Shown here: positions 26,224 to 35,795 of the stretch, piece after piece
Layout of the letters: the number at the start of each line of letters is the position of its first letter
Numbering within the stretch: the first letter of the stretch is position 1
DNA from: Aphanocapsa lilacina HA4352-LM1
Lineage (GTDB): Bacteria; Cyanobacteriota; Cyanobacteriia; Gloeobacterales; Gloeobacteraceae
Direction of reading: 5' to 3'
Assembly: GCA_019359725.1 (NCBI GenBank)
Contig: JAHHGR010000016.1
Location: 1 to 64,000 of the forward strand
DNA: 64,000 bases
Made by a program: the position numbers and the translations under genes
The notes under the pieces: model-generated
What the model was told of the DNA's origin: nothing
Database searches by the model: none
The model's input: only the letters and a program-made list of their open reading frames with translations

Positions 26224-28698
26224 ATGCCCAGACAACTCGAACTGACCGGCCCCGAACCCAAAGCCCGGGTCGTGCCCACCGCCCTGCACTCGGAGATGCA
26301 GCGCTCGTATCTTGAGTACGCGATGAGCGTGATTGTCGGGCGGGCGCTGCCGGATGTGCGCGACGGCCTCAAACCGGTGCACCGGCGGATTCTCTTTGCG
26401 ATGCACGAACTGGGACTGGCCCCCGACCGGCCTTTTCGCAAGTGCGCCCGCGTCGTGGGCGACGTGCTGGGCAAGTACCATCCCCACGGCGACACGGCGG
26501 TCTACGACGCGCTGGTGCGGCTGGTGCAGGATTTTTCTTCGCGCTACCCGCTGCTGTCGGGCCACGGCAACTTCGGCTCGATCGACAACGACCCGCCCGC
26601 GGCGATGCGCTACACCGAGTGCCGGCTGGCCACGGTGGGGGTCGATGCGCTGCTGGCGGAGATCGACGATCAGACGGTCGAATATACCGATAACTTCGAC
26701 GGCTCCCAGCGCGAACCGGAAGTGTTGCCGGCGCGTTTGCCGGTGTTGCTGCTCAACGGCAGTGCCGGGATCGCCGTCGGCATGGCCACGAATATTCCGC
26801 CCCACAACCTCGGGGAGCTGGTGGATGGACTGGTGGCCCTGATCGACAATCCCGAATTGGCCGACGAGCAGTTGCTGCGGATCATTCCCGGCCCGGACTT
26901 TCCGACCGGCGGCCAGATTATCGGCACCGAGGGCATCCGCGAGGCGTACCTGACCGGCCGCGGCTCGATCACCATGCGCGGGATCACCCACTGCGAGGAG
27001 GTGGGCAGCGGCCGGCGGCGCAAACCGGCGATCATCGTCACCGCCCTGCCCTACCAGGTCAACAAAGCCGCCTGGATCGAAAAAGTGGCCGAGCTGGTCA
27101 ACCTGGGCAAGATCAACGGCATCAGCGACCTGCGCGACGAATCGAACCGCGAAGGGGTGCGCGTCGTGCTCGAAATGAAGCGCGAAGCGCGCCCCGAGGC
27201 GATTCTGGCGGGCCTCTACCGCCTCACACCACTGCAGGCCAACTTCGGGACGATCTTGCTGACGCTGGTGGGGAGCCAGCCCCGCCTGCTCAAGCTGCGC
27301 GAACTGCTTGAGCAGTTTCTCGAATTTCGGGTGGCCACCCTCACCCGCCGCATCCAGTACAACCTCCGGCGCGCGAGCGAGCGCGCCCACCAGCTCGAAG
27401 GACAACTTGTCGCCCTGGCCAATTTGCAGCCCATCGTCCAGATGCTGAGTGCGGCGCGCGACGCCGCCCAGGCCCGAGCCGAACTGGAGGCGCGCTACGG
27501 CCTCAGCGAACGGCAATCCGAAGAAATTTTGCAGATGCCCCTCAGGCGGCTCACCCAGCTCGACCGCGAGCGCCTCGCCTCCGAGCACCGCGAACTGCGC
27601 GAGAGAGCTATCGAGCTGCAGTCGCAGCTCGATAGCCGCCGCAAATTGCTCGGTCTGCTCAAGCGCGAACTGCGCGATCTCAAGAAAAAACACGCCGATC
27701 CCCGCCGCACCTGCATTGAGGCGCGCACCGCACCGCTGCCGACCCTCGAGGAGATCACCAGCGACGACGAAGTTTTGGTGCAACTGACCCACCGCGGCTA
27801 CGTGCGCCGAATCCCCGCCGCCTTCGAGCGCCGCAGCCGCTCCCGCAAGGCCGTCTCGCGCACGGAGGACAACGACTTTGTCGTCGAGAGCTACCCGACG
27901 CGCACCCGCAACGAGTTGCTGGTCATCACCCGCTCCGGCCGCGCCTACTCGCTAAAAGTCAGCGAAATCCCCGAGACAGGACCGCGCAGCCGGGGTACGC
28001 CCCTGGTCACTTTGCTGTCGATCCAGGGGGAGCAGATAGCCGCCACCTTCGTGCGCGAAAATTATCCACAGGATTTGTTTTTGGTGCTGCTCACCCGCGA
28101 GGGCCGCATCAAGAAGCTGCTCTTGAGCGAGTGTGCCAACCTTACCGGTCGCGGCCTGATGATGCTCAAACTGGGCGAGGAGGACCAGCTCATCCAGGTG
28201 GGTCTTGCCACCGCCCACAGCCAGATCGTCGTGGGTACCAGCGCCGGGCGGCTGTTGCGCTTTGTGGCCGACGAGGCGCAGCTGCCGGCTATGGGCCGCT
28301 CCGCCCTCGGTTTGCAGGCCATCAAGCTGCGCCGCGGCGAGTCGCTCGCGGCCATGACCGTGGTGGGCAACGGCGAAGATCTGCTGATGGTAAGCCGCCT
28401 GGGTCTCGGCAAGCGCCTGAAGGCGGGCGAGATACGCCTGCAGGAGCGCGCGGGCTTGGGTACACCCGTGGGTTTGCTGCGCGAGCGCAACGGCGACAGT
28501 TTGCTGGCGGTGCTGGCGGTCGGAGCCGAAGGGGAGGTGGCTATGGCCACTGATCAAGAGCGGTTGGTGCAGGTCGATCTGGGTGAACTGGCGGCAACCG
28601 ACCGCTCAAGCCCCGGCAAGCCCCTCGCAGTGCTCAATCCGGCCGAGCAGATCATCGCGGCCACCCGTCTGTCGGCGGAGCCGGAGGAAACTGATTGA
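26224..28698 (+). CDS. DNA gyrase/topoisomerase IV subunit A
   Basis: 824 residues. The breakage-reunion domain includes the QRDR segment [13 protein letters not shown] and the catalytic Tyr in AMRYTECRL. The six-bladed C-terminal domain follows from about residue 520. Where GyrA has the GyrA box (QRRGGKG) there is ERRSRSRKA, so wrapping activity may be reduced and a ParC-type role is possible; most cyanobacteria carry two A-type subunits. Position 83 (E. coli numbering) is Thr. The ATG at 26224 matches the family's N-terminus; the in-frame upstream part is not conserved-looking. No B subunit is nearby. Confidence 0.9.
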   Translation: MPRQLELTGPEPKARVVPTALHSEMQRSYLEYAMSVIVGRALPDVRDGLKPVHRRILFAMHELGLAPDRPFRKCARVVGDVLGKYHPHGDTAVYDALVRLVQDFSSRYPLLSGHGNFGSIDNDPPAAMRYTECRLATVGVDALLAEIDDQTVEYTDNFDGSQREPEVLPARLPVLLLNGSAGIAVGMATNIPPHNLGELVDGLVALIDNPELADEQLLRIIPGPDFPTGGQIIGTEGIREAYLTGRGSITMRGITHCEEVGSGRRRKPAIIVTALPYQVNKAAWIEKVAELVNLGKINGISDLRDESNREGVRVVLEMKREARPEAILAGLYRLTPLQANFGTILLTLVGSQPRLLKLRELLEQFLEFRVATLTRRIQYNLRRASERAHQLEGQLVALANLQPIVQMLSAARDAAQARAELEARYGLSERQSEEILQMPLRRLTQLDRERLASEHRELRERAIELQSQLDSRRKLLGLLKRELRDLKKKHADPRRTCIEARTAPLPTLEEITSDDEVLVQLTHRGYVRRIPAAFERRSRSRKAVSRTEDNDFVVESYPTRTRNELLVITRSGRAYSLKVSEIPETGPRSRGTPLVTLLSIQGEQIAATFVRENYPQDLFLVLLTREGRIKKLLLSECANLTGRGLMMLKLGEEDQLIQVGLATAHSQIVVGTSAGRLLRFVADEAQLPAMGRSALGLQAIKLRRGESLAAMTVVGNGEDLLMVSRLGLGKRLKAGEIRLQERAGLGTPVGLLRERNGDSLLAVLAVGAEGEVAMATDQERLVQVDLGELAATDRSSPGKPLAVLNPAEQIIAATRLSAEPEETD

Positions 28699-28713
28699 TC
28701 GGTTTCAGATTGC

Positions 28714-29658
28714 CTATTCCGCCAAAATCCCCGCCAGGGTGTTGAAGGGCGTGCTCAGCCCGAAGGTGGCCGGATTGACCACCTGCTTGTAATTGAAGTG
28801 GCGCTGCTTGATGTAGTAATAATCCCAGGGGCTCATCTGGATATGGAAGACTTTGATAATCCACTCCATGATGCCCACCGTCATCTCGAAGCGCCCGAAC
28901 ACCCGCTTGTTGCCAAAAAACGCGCACAACTGTTCAAGGCATTCGTTGACGGTGATGGCCGGGTTGCCCAGCACCAGTTCGTTGCTCTCGGTGTCATGGG
29001 CAAGCAGGTGGTGGGTGACCAGGGCGACATCGTGGGCGTGGATGAAATGAAAACTCGCGTCCGTTTTGAAAAAACGGGCAACCCCCAGCCATGGTGCCAC
29101 CTTGGGAATACCCGAGGAGACGTGGGAGACGGGTTTATCCTTGCCCGCCGCCATGATGAGCGTTGGAAACAGCGACACAATCCGGTCGTAGACGCCCAAT
29201 TCGGGCAGCCGCTCGTGGCAGAGGTATTTGGTGCGGATGTAGTCGGTGCCCTCGCGCTTGGCAAATTCGAGGGGCCGGTTGTCGTTGTCGAGAATGCTGC
29301 TGGTCGAAAAATAGAGCACCTTGCGGCAGCGCTCGTGGTTGACGGCGCCCAGCAGTTGGAGAGTCTGGACGAAGTTGACCGCGTAGGCGGCGTCGGCCCC
29401 GCCCCAGGAGGTGGCCATGTGGATCAGGTAATCGCTCTGCTCCAGGTAGGGCCGATAAAGGTCGAGGTCGGCAAGGGTGCCTGGGATAATCGTGACGTTC
29501 GGATGGGCGCGGACGCTGCTTTTGAGTTTGAGGGGCTCTCTGAGGAGCAAATAGGAATGGTATCGGTCATCCTTGATGAGGATATCGAGCAAGTACTGAC
29601 CCACACATCCACTGGCACCAGTGACAAAGACATTCCTACGCTGCGTCCCGCCGCTCAA
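28714..29658 (-). CDS. NAD-dependent epimerase/dehydratase (extended SDR)
   Basis: 314 residues of the extended SDR family. The nucleotide-binding motif is VFVTGASGCVGQYLL, and the catalytic region has STSSILD followed by YIRTKYLCHE, giving a Ser and a Tyr-x-x-x-Lys pair. Substrate unknown, probably a nucleotide sugar or sugar-like compound. The start is a TTG at 29658, preceded by gggagg at nine bases; a tataat -10 lies 40 bases upstream, so longer starts overlapping the PHP gene are unlikely. It is convergent with the topoisomerase gene. Confidence 0.82.
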   Translation of the reverse strand: MSGGTQRRNVFVTGASGCVGQYLLDILIKDDRYHSYLLLREPLKLKSSVRAHPNVTIIPGTLADLDLYRPYLEQSDYLIHMATSWGGADAAYAVNFVQTLQLLGAVNHERCRKVLYFSTSSILDNDNRPLEFAKREGTDYIRTKYLCHERLPELGVYDRIVSLFPTLIMAAGKDKPVSHVSSGIPKVAPWLGVARFFKTDASFHFIHAHDVALVTHHLLAHDTESNELVLGNPAITVNECLEQLCAFFGNKRVFGRFEMTVGIMEWIIKVFHIQMSPWDYYYIKQRHFNYKQVVNPATFGLSTPFNTLAGILAE

Positions 29659-29697
29659 AACTGTGGACCTCCCGGGGAAAGTGGGATCAAGGTTCCA

Positions 29698-29703
29698 ATT
29701 ATA
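29698..29703 (-). promoter_or_regulatory. -10 element for the epimerase gene
   Basis: Reads tataat on the minus strand, about 40 bases before the TTG start; no good -35 is apparent. Confidence 0.4.
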
Positions 29704-29786
29704 AAAGTTTTGCGGACAGATTTTACCACTGGCAAAGCGCGATTCGTCCTCGCCGAGTCGGCATCTGTTAGCCTGGAGGCGACACC

Positions 29787-30614
29787 TTGGCTGCCCCGAG
29801 CGCAATGATCGAACTGCACTGTCACACGACTTGTTCCGACGGCACCCTGACGCCGAGTGAACTGGTGGCCTCGGCGGCGGCGGCGGGGATCACAGCCCTG
29901 GCCATCACCGATCACGACACCCTTTCCGGCTGGCCCGAGGCGCACGAAGCCTGCCTCCGCCACGGCCTGGAGCTCATCCCCGGTCTCGAACTGAGCACGG
30001 TCCACAATGGCAGTTCGCTGCACATCCTGGGCTTCTACCCGGATCCGGTGCAGCTGGCCCCCTTTTTGGAGGAGCGCCACGCCGCCCGGGTGCGCCGGGC
30101 GGGGCGTATCGTCGCGCGGCTGGCCGAACTGGGCTATCCGATCGCGATGCCCTCGGTGCCGACGCCGGGGCGCTTTCATATCGCCGGCGCCCTCAAGCAG
30201 GCGGGCTACGTGAACGACGAACAAGATGCCTTTCGGCGCTGGCTGGGGGAGGGCAAACCCGCCTACGTCCCCTACGAGCACCTGAGCGCCGAGGAAGGCA
30301 TTCGCCACCTGCGCGAATGCGGCGCGGTGACGGTGTGGGCGCATCCGCTGTTGTTTCGGGGCGGCAGTGTCGAGGAGGTGCTGCCGGTGCTCGCGGCAAG
30401 CGGCCTGCAGGGCATCGAGGTCTACCACAGCGAGCACACCCCCCGCCAGAGCGCCCGCCTCGCCGAACTGGCCCGGCAGTGGGGTCTGGTGGTGACCGGC
30501 GGCAGTGATTTTCACGGCGACAACAAGTCCGGAGTCAGCCTCAACATGCTCCAATTGCCCTTGACCCTGCTCGAGCCGATTAAACGCTTGGCCGGGATGC
30601 CGGCGGCGGTATAG
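29787..30614 (+). CDS. PHP-domain phosphoesterase
   Basis: 275 residues. The PHP metal-binding motifs are all present: ELHCHTTCSDG (motif I), ITDHDTLSG (motif II), a Glu/His at the third position in IPGLELST, WAHPLLF and the final GGSDFHGDN. Similar stand-alone proteins hydrolyse 3',5'-nucleotide phosphates (YciV/RNase AM class) or trim short RNAs. The TTG at 29787 has ggagg seven bases upstream and is preferred to the ATG at 29805. It lies two bases before larE, forming an operon with it. Confidence 0.88.
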   Translation: MAAPSAMIELHCHTTCSDGTLTPSELVASAAAAGITALAITDHDTLSGWPEAHEACLRHGLELIPGLELSTVHNGSSLHILGFYPDPVQLAPFLEERHAARVRRAGRIVARLAELGYPIAMPSVPTPGRFHIAGALKQAGYVNDEQDAFRRWLGEGKPAYVPYEHLSAEEGIRHLRECGAVTVWAHPLLFRGGSVEEVLPVLAASGLQGIEVYHSEHTPRQSARLAELARQWGLVVTGGSDFHGDNKSGVSLNMLQLPLTLLEPIKRLAGMPAAV

Positions 30615-30616
30615 CC

Positions 30617-31453
30617 ATGCTCCAGACCAAACACACCAAGCTCATCGAGATTTTTGCTTCCTTTGATCGGGTGCTGGTCGCCTACTCGGGTGGGGTCGAC
30701 AGTACCCTGGTGGCCAAGGTGGCTTTCGACGCACTCGAAGATCGCGCCCTGGCGGTGACGGCCGCCTCGCCCTCGCTGATGGCCGAAGATCTCGAAGACG
30801 CCGTCCGCCAGGCCGCCCAGATCGGTATCGCCCACGAGATTATCGAGACCACCGAACTGGACGACCCCAACTACACGAGCAATCCGGCCAACCGCTGCTA
30901 CTTCTGCAAGAGCGAACTGCACGGCAAGCTGGTGCCCCTGGCACGAGCCCGCGGCATCGAGGCCGTGGTCGACGGCGCCAACCTGGACGATCTGGGGGAC
31001 TACCGCCCCGGCTTTCAGGCCGCGCGCGAAAAAGGAATCCGCTCGCCGCTTATCGAAGCGGGTCTGACCAAGCTGGAGGTGCGCGAGTTAAGCCGTGCGC
31101 TGGGGCTTCCCACCTGGGACAAGCCGGCGATGCCCTGTCTGTCGTCGCGCTTTCCCTACGGGGAGGCCATCGACCGCGAAAAGCTGCTGCGCCTGGCCGC
31201 CGCCGAGCGCTTTATGCGCGCGTTGGGCGAGCGCCAGTTCCGGGTGCGCTCAGCCGGCGACACGGCGCGCATCGAACTGGCCCCCGAGCGCATCAAAGAG
31301 TTCGTACTGCGCGTCGATCTGGCGGAACTGGTCAAAGCCTTTCAATCGCTCGGCTACAGCCTGGTGACGTTGGACCTGGAGGGTTACCGCAGCGGCAAAC
31401 TCAACGCCGCTTTGCCTCCTGAACAGTTGCAGCGATTTACCCAAAAATCATGA
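30617..31453 (+). CDS. larE: ATP-dependent sacrificial sulfur transferase LarE
   Basis: 278 residues, PP-loop pyrophosphatase fold: AYSGGVDSTLVAK near residue 21. Downstream are YRPGFQAAREKGIRSPL and the Cys-containing MPCLSSRFPYG loop, the site of the sacrificial Cys in the well-studied LarE. A CxxC pair (RCYFCKSEL) gives three cysteines, the pattern of iron-sulfur-using LarE proteins. LarE makes the thiolated pincer cofactor of lactate racemase LarA; no larA, larB or larC lies in the window. It overlaps the small gene after it by four bases. Confidence 0.9.
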   Translation: MLQTKHTKLIEIFASFDRVLVAYSGGVDSTLVAKVAFDALEDRALAVTAASPSLMAEDLEDAVRQAAQIGIAHEIIETTELDDPNYTSNPANRCYFCKSELHGKLVPLARARGIEAVVDGANLDDLGDYRPGFQAAREKGIRSPLIEAGLTKLEVRELSRALGLPTWDKPAMPCLSSRFPYGEAIDREKLLRLAAAERFMRALGERQFRVRSAGDTARIELAPERIKEFVLRVDLAELVKAFQSLGYSLVTLDLEGYRSGKLNAALPPEQLQRFTQKS

Positions 31454-31647
31454 CCGGCGGCGGCAGCCCCTGGCGCTTTAAACCCTGGTGGTGCCAACCG
31501 TGGTCCATTGCCCTCACCGGCTGCAGTTGGATGGCACTGACCTATTGGGTACTCGGACTCTCGGTGTGGTGGGGGCTTGCCATTTTCCCGGCAGTGGTCT
31601 GGATGGGCTATTTTCTCTTTGTTTGGCCGCGGTTGATGCGCCGCTAA
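31450..31647 (+). CDS. Small conserved cyanobacterial-type membrane protein (DUF6737-like)
   Basis: 65 residues beginning with PWRFKPWWCQPWSIALTG and containing two hydrophobic helices. The Trp-rich start is a pattern I associate with a cyanobacterial DUF family of about 60 residues. Its ATG overlaps the larE stop (atga). No function is known. Confidence 0.65.
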   Translation: MTGGGSPWRFKPWWCQPWSIALTGCSWMALTYWVLGLSVWWGLAIFPAVVWMGYFLFVWPRLMRR

Positions 31648-31663
31648 GTCGATTCCAGAAAGC

Positions 31664-32146
31664 TTAAAGTTTGTAACCCATCTGCCGCAAAAAAGCCCGG
31701 CGCTTCTGCACCTCGGCTGGACTTTCTACACCTTGGGGCGCAAAACCGTCTACCACCCCGAGGATGCCGTTGCCCTGCTCGGTGGCGGCGACGATCACCT
31801 GGGTGGGATTGGCCGTGGCACAGTAGATCGTGCAGACTTCTGCGCACTGCTTGATGGCGTTGAGAAAGTTGATCGGATAAGCATCCCTCAGCAAGATCAC
31901 AAAGCAATGACCGGCACCGAGAGCCTGGGCATTGGCCGCCGCCGTCTCCTGCAACTGCGCGTCGTTGCCTGAGATGCGAATCAGGCAAGGCCCGGAAGCT
32001 TCGCAAAAGGCGATCCCGAATTTGACCCGGCCGGAGATGCCCACGCATATCTCGTGCAGATCCTCGACGGTTTTGATGAAATGGGCCTGGCCGAGGATCA
32101 GGTTGCCGCCCTCGGGAATGACCATAGTGATCGATTTGAATTCCAT
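31664..32146 (-). CDS. Adenosine-specific kinase (DUF355)
   Basis: 160 residues of a compact family typical of archaea and thermophilic bacteria and some cyanobacteria: IPEGGNLILGQAHFIKTVEDLHE at the N-terminus (short parts only are diagnostic), FGIAFCEASGPCLIR, and VCTIYCATANPTQV near the C-terminus. The name comes from a structural study suggesting adenosine or phosphate binding; the role in cells is not settled. Start MEFKSITM is family-typical. Confidence 0.85.
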   Translation of the reverse strand: MEFKSITMVIPEGGNLILGQAHFIKTVEDLHEICVGISGRVKFGIAFCEASGPCLIRISGNDAQLQETAAANAQALGAGHCFVILLRDAYPINFLNAIKQCAEVCTIYCATANPTQVIVAATEQGNGILGVVDGFAPQGVESPAEVQKRRAFLRQMGYKL

Positions 32147-32172
32147 CGCCGTGACGTTATCGATGAATCGCT

Positions 32173-32556
32173 TCAGCCGGTGGGACTCAAGGCGCTAACT
32201 TGTCGCTTGAGTTCTTGAATTTGGGCTTCGAGGGCTTCCTCCTCCAGTTTGAGTTGGGCAATTCTGGCCTCGTGCTCCTGAATTTTGCGGTCCTCTTCCT
32301 GAAGGGCATCGTAGAGCTTGCGGATGTCTTGATCGAGCGTAGGGTGAGCTGTCTGCCCTAGCGGTTCGCGGGTACCCAGCGTGTAGGTATAAACCCATCC
32401 AAGCAGCGCTGCGAACACCACCCCGCTCGTCCAAAAACCCGCATTCAGGGCGGGCATTCCCAACGCCTGCAAAAAGTTATAGGCCACAGGAGCAATCAAC
32501 AATATGCTCAAGGGAACCCAAAAATGTGCAAACAAATGTTTGGTTCTTTCGACCAT
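32173..32556 (-). CDS. Membrane protein with two helices and C-terminal coiled coil
   Basis: 127 residues. Helices at about 10-30 and 38-56 (LSILLIAPVAYNFLQ and SGVVFAALLGWVYTY) are followed by a Glu/Gln/Leu-rich coiled coil (about 80-122). The start at 32556 has aaggagg upstream. No family is recognised. It could be a small cytoplasm-facing scaffold. Confidence 0.55.
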   Translation of the reverse strand: MVERTKHLFAHFWVPLSILLIAPVAYNFLQALGMPALNAGFWTSGVVFAALLGWVYTYTLGTREPLGQTAHPTLDQDIRKLYDALQEEDRKIQEHEARIAQLKLEEEALEAQIQELKRQVSALSPTG

Positions 32557-32721
32557 GGGAGAACCCTCCTTATTGATGTTCGGGTTCAAAAAATGGCAGA
32601 CACTCAAGAAAAGATTTGCGAACTCGTTCGCATAGAAACAGTGTAGCTGACGCCACAAAAAGCGATTCGATTGTTGCAAAACACGGAGAATCGTTAAACC
32701 CAGGCAATGGTGCAGAGGCGT
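32557..32721. other. Intergenic region
   Basis: I see nothing here beyond the presumed promoter of the coiled-coil gene. Confidence 0.4.
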
Positions 32722-33507
32722 TCACCGTGGCCAGGCGCAAAAGTCGTCCGCAAACTGTTCGAGATTGAGCAGGCGGATGCGGCCGTCTGCCCGTGTCCGT
32801 TCGCGTTCGGCCGGTGTATTGTAGCCCCAGTCGGCCAGATACAGCCGCACCGTGGCCAGTTCCGCAAGCCGGGCCACTTTCTCCAGCGTGGCAAGCCGGT
32901 CTTCTACAAACCAGATGTGCTCGTAGCCTGCTCCCAGCAGTTTGGCGAGTGTCTCGGTCTTGGGCCGCTGGATGTCTTTTCCAAAGATCCACCCGCTGGG
33001 CCAGGCCACCCCCGCCTGCTCCAGCAGCAACAGCACGAAGCGGCTCTCCTTGGTGGTAATGATAAACACAGCCGGTTGCACGTGCTCGCGTAGGGCGCGC
33101 AACTTCCCGGCCACACCAGGATAGAGGCGGTGCAACTGCAACCAACCGCCAAGATCCCGGGCGATCCACTCGTCGCGCGCCCGGTCTACCGCCGCGGCCA
33201 ATTGTGGGGCACTGAAGCCGGATTCAGCCAGGAGTTTGCGGGAGATGCCTCCCCAATCGGCAAGGATGGCCTCGGGCTCGACTCCCCCGATAATCGCGCT
33301 GACAAGTAGTGGCATTTCCCAGCCGGTCTCGACTACAGGCCGTAGCCGGTAGAACCGTTGCGCGACCTCGGCGGGAGGGGCCGGGCTGTCCGGTGGTGTC
33401 CACAACCGGCGGTATACCTGCCAGGCGGTTTGAAAATATTCCAACAGACCGTCGCAGAGGACGCCGTCAAAATCGAGGGCAAGCAGGTCCGGTGCGGGGG
33501 TGGTCAT
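32722..33507 (-). CDS. HAD-superfamily hydrolase
   Basis: 261 residues. Motif I is LALDFDGVLCDGL, motif II-like Thr in FIITTKE, and motif III/IV in GKDIQRPKTE and FVEDRLATLEK. It is a phosphatase of unknown substrate, with a helical cap inserted after motif I. The ATG at 33507 overlaps the stop of the methyltransferase pseudogene (atga), indicating a former operon; the open frame upstream of this start is a shadow. Confidence 0.85.
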   Translation of the reverse strand: MTTPAPDLLALDFDGVLCDGLLEYFQTAWQVYRRLWTPPDSPAPPAEVAQRFYRLRPVVETGWEMPLLVSAIIGGVEPEAILADWGGISRKLLAESGFSAPQLAAAVDRARDEWIARDLGGWLQLHRLYPGVAGKLRALREHVQPAVFIITTKESRFVLLLLEQAGVAWPSGWIFGKDIQRPKTETLAKLLGAGYEHIWFVEDRLATLEKVARLAELATVRLYLADWGYNTPAERERTRADGRIRLLNLEQFADDFCAWPR

Positions 33508-33958
33508 GGCCTGTGGTGGGGTGTCGAGGCGTTGCCTCTGTACAGTATCACTGGGGACGGTTGGGGCTTTGTTCCGCTCACGACGAACCCGGTAAAGGCA
33601 CAGAAGAAGTGCCCGTCCCTGTCGAGTTGCTCCAACCCGGAAAGCCACCCCTGCGCCCGCTGGGAGTCCAGCCGACCGGCTTCCTGCACCCGCCGGGCGG
33701 TGGCGTATCCCGACTGCTGTCGAGGGCCACCACCCGGCCTGTCGTTCCCACCCGGCCTGCCAGGGCAATGGCATCCTCACCCCCGCCGCAGCCCACCTCC
33801 AACACCCGATCGCCGCCGGTGATTTGCAGCAGGTCGAAAGTTTTTTGCTTATATTTTTGAAAGTAATTAAGAGACAACAACAGCTTCAGGCAACCGGCAA
33901 ACTTCTCCACATCGGCCGCCGCGTCCACATCTGCAAAACCCCTGGCCAGATAATCCAT
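33504..33958 (-). pseudogene. Class I SAM methyltransferase with internal deletion
   Basis: The first 85 residues (start at 33958) contain an intact SAM motif I: RVLEVGCGGGEDAIALA and VVALDSS. The normal C-terminus (WLSGLEQLDRDGHFFCAFTGFVVSGTKP) follows immediately but in another frame. Intact relatives have about 280 residues; at least 100 central residues and the reading frame are lost. The natural stop overlaps the HAD gene start, which confirms the C-terminal frame. Confidence 0.75.
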
Positions 33959-33975
33959 CGCCGCCCTCAGGGTAG

Positions 33976-34179
33976 ATAGGTACCTACTCAGACATAGCCG
34001 ACCACCTCGACCTTGCCAAGGTCCGTCGCCCCGGGTACGAACAGCGGCGGGTGAACGTCGACTTCCCGGCCTGGATGGTCGAGGCGCTCGATCGAGAGGC
34101 CAAGCGGCTGGGTGTCACCCGCCAGTCGATTATCAAAGTATGGATTGCCGAGCGGCTTGAGCGTCGGCATTCAAGTTAG
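33976..34179 (+). pseudogene. CopG/BrnA-like ribbon-helix-helix antitoxin without a standard start codon
   Basis: The frame from 33976 reads GTYSDIADHLDLAK, then RVNVDFPAWMVEALDREAKR and LGVTRQSIIKVWIAERL, which is a complete RHH antitoxin of the BrnA/CopG type (67 residues). A stop (tag) sits directly upstream and the first codon is ATA, where homologues would have ATG; the only usual start is the GTG at 34051, which would remove the N-terminal arm but keep the RHH core. No toxin gene lies on either side. It ends four bases into the convergent traD-like gene. Confidence 0.65.
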
Positions 34180-35792
34180 AAAAGGGGAACCGAGCGCACA
34201 GCGGAGGTATCGCCTGTGTCAAGGGGCAAAAATCGTTCCGCCGCCGCCTGACGCTCTGCCAGGGCCTGGGCACTGACCGGCGGCATATTTGTGAGTAGTT
34301 CCGGCTGCTGGGCGGGCCAGAGCTTTTCGGCCAGTTCGGCGATAGCAATTTCACCCGGCTCGAGGCGGACGGCGAGGCGCATCGGCACCCCGGCCTCTTT
34401 GCCGCTGCTGTACTCGGGGTTGAGCAAAATGCAGTGGCCCTGGCCAAGTTTGAGCAGACCGCTCGCCTCCAGCAGCGGTCGGGTCTTCTCGCTTTGGGAG
34501 TGGGTGCGCGAGGGGCCACCCTTGCCGGTGTTGCGGCTGATCGAGCGCTGCAGAATCGATTCTTGACCCAGCATGTCGGAGATGTACTGGGCAGAATCTT
34601 TCTCGCCGGGGTTGAACAAAAACTTGGTGGCGCAGGCGCCGAAGATGGCCTGGGCGGTTTCTTTGCCGTAGGTGCGCTCCAATTGGGCCAGGTTTTGCAG
34701 ACCGAGTACGCTCACCAGCCCGTCCTCGCGGTTCTCGTTAAGCCAGTTGACAAGAGCCGGCAAAAACAAAGTCGGCAACTCGTCGAGGGCGAGCACCAGC
34801 GGGTCGGTGCGCCGCTCGTGGGTATTGAACTGGATGAGCATGTGCAGTAGGGTTGCCACCAACGGCAGCACCACGTCGCGGCGGGTGCGATCCACCCCCA
34901 GCACCAACAGCTTCTTGCCCGAGAGATCAAAGTCGATGGCACTTGGCCCTGCGAAGCTGCGGGCCACCTGGGGCTTGAGAAAGCGCGTAAATAGAGCGCT
35001 TGCGGTAGCCACGATCGACGCGGCCGTTTTTTCGGAACTGGCCGCACTCAAGAACTGACCGTAGGAGGCTTTGACCCAACTGGAAAGGTGCTCGGCTTTC
35101 TGCAGGCGCTGGGGCAACAGGTCGAGGCTCAACAGCGACTGCACCATTAACAGATCCGGGTAGGGGCTCGCTTTGGCCGTGAGCAGCACCGCCTCGGCCA
35201 GCTGATCGCCCGCCGGACCAAAAAAAGCGTCCTCACCCCCTTTTTGCTGTGCAAGCTTGAAGTTGCGGTTGAGCACCTCGGCCAACTGGCGGGCCGTCTC
35301 GCTGTCCTCGGCGGAGACGAGCAGCTCCAAAGGATTAAATACGGCAGATTCTGCAAATCCCGGGGCAAAGACCTGGACGGTGTAGCCCAGATGCCGGGCA
35401 TAGGCAAACAATCGCCGGGTCTGGGTGGGGTACTTAAAGTCGTACAGCACTAATGGGAAGCCCTGGCGCAGTGCGGAGCGAATGAGCGGGTCGATGGCCG
35501 AGTAGGTTTTGCCCGAACCCGGTTGGCCCATCACCAGCACGCCCCGTTCGGCATGCGGTACGGGAATCACTCGCTCGCCCCGCCTACCGGGGTTGATCTG
35601 CAGGGCCACTTTGTTCTTGGCCCGCTGCTCCTGCTGACGCCGGGCGGTGCGCCGGGCGTGTTCGCGCTCTTTGGCACCGGCCCAGCGGCCGGAGGCGGAG
35701 CGCGGCAGCGCCCCCCGGCGCGAACGGCTGACCCACAAAGCCGCCGCTCCCAATCCGGCCAGCAGGGCGTAATTCGTCCAGTCATCTTCCAT
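34176..35792 (-). CDS. Type IV secretion coupling protein (VirD4/TraD/TraG family)
   Basis: 538 residues. One N-terminal membrane segment (LLAGLGAAALWVS) is followed by the ATPase domain with Walker A MGQPGSGKTYS at about residue 88, Walker B LVLALDELPT, and the GLQNLAQLERTYG stretch resembling the VirD4 Q-x-x-x-Q region. It would be the hexameric pump linking DNA or protein substrates to the channel. The chain is shorter than plasmid TraD and lacks a long C-terminal extension. Confidence 0.85.
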   Translation of the reverse strand: MEDDWTNYALLAGLGAAALWVSRSRRGALPRSASGRWAGAKEREHARRTARRQQEQRAKNKVALQINPGRRGERVIPVPHAERGVLVMGQPGSGKTYSAIDPLIRSALRQGFPLVLYDFKYPTQTRRLFAYARHLGYTVQVFAPGFAESAVFNPLELLVSAEDSETARQLAEVLNRNFKLAQQKGGEDAFFGPAGDQLAEAVLLTAKASPYPDLLMVQSLLSLDLLPQRLQKAEHLSSWVKASYGQFLSAASSEKTAASIVATASALFTRFLKPQVARSFAGPSAIDFDLSGKKLLVLGVDRTRRDVVLPLVATLLHMLIQFNTHERRTDPLVLALDELPTLFLPALVNWLNENREDGLVSVLGLQNLAQLERTYGKETAQAIFGACATKFLFNPGEKDSAQYISDMLGQESILQRSISRNTGKGGPSRTHSQSEKTRPLLEASGLLKLGQGHCILLNPEYSSGKEAGVPMRLAVRLEPGEIAIAELAEKLWPAQQPELLTNMPPVSAQALAERQAAAERFLPLDTGDTSAVRSVPLF

Positions 35793-35795
35793 AGG

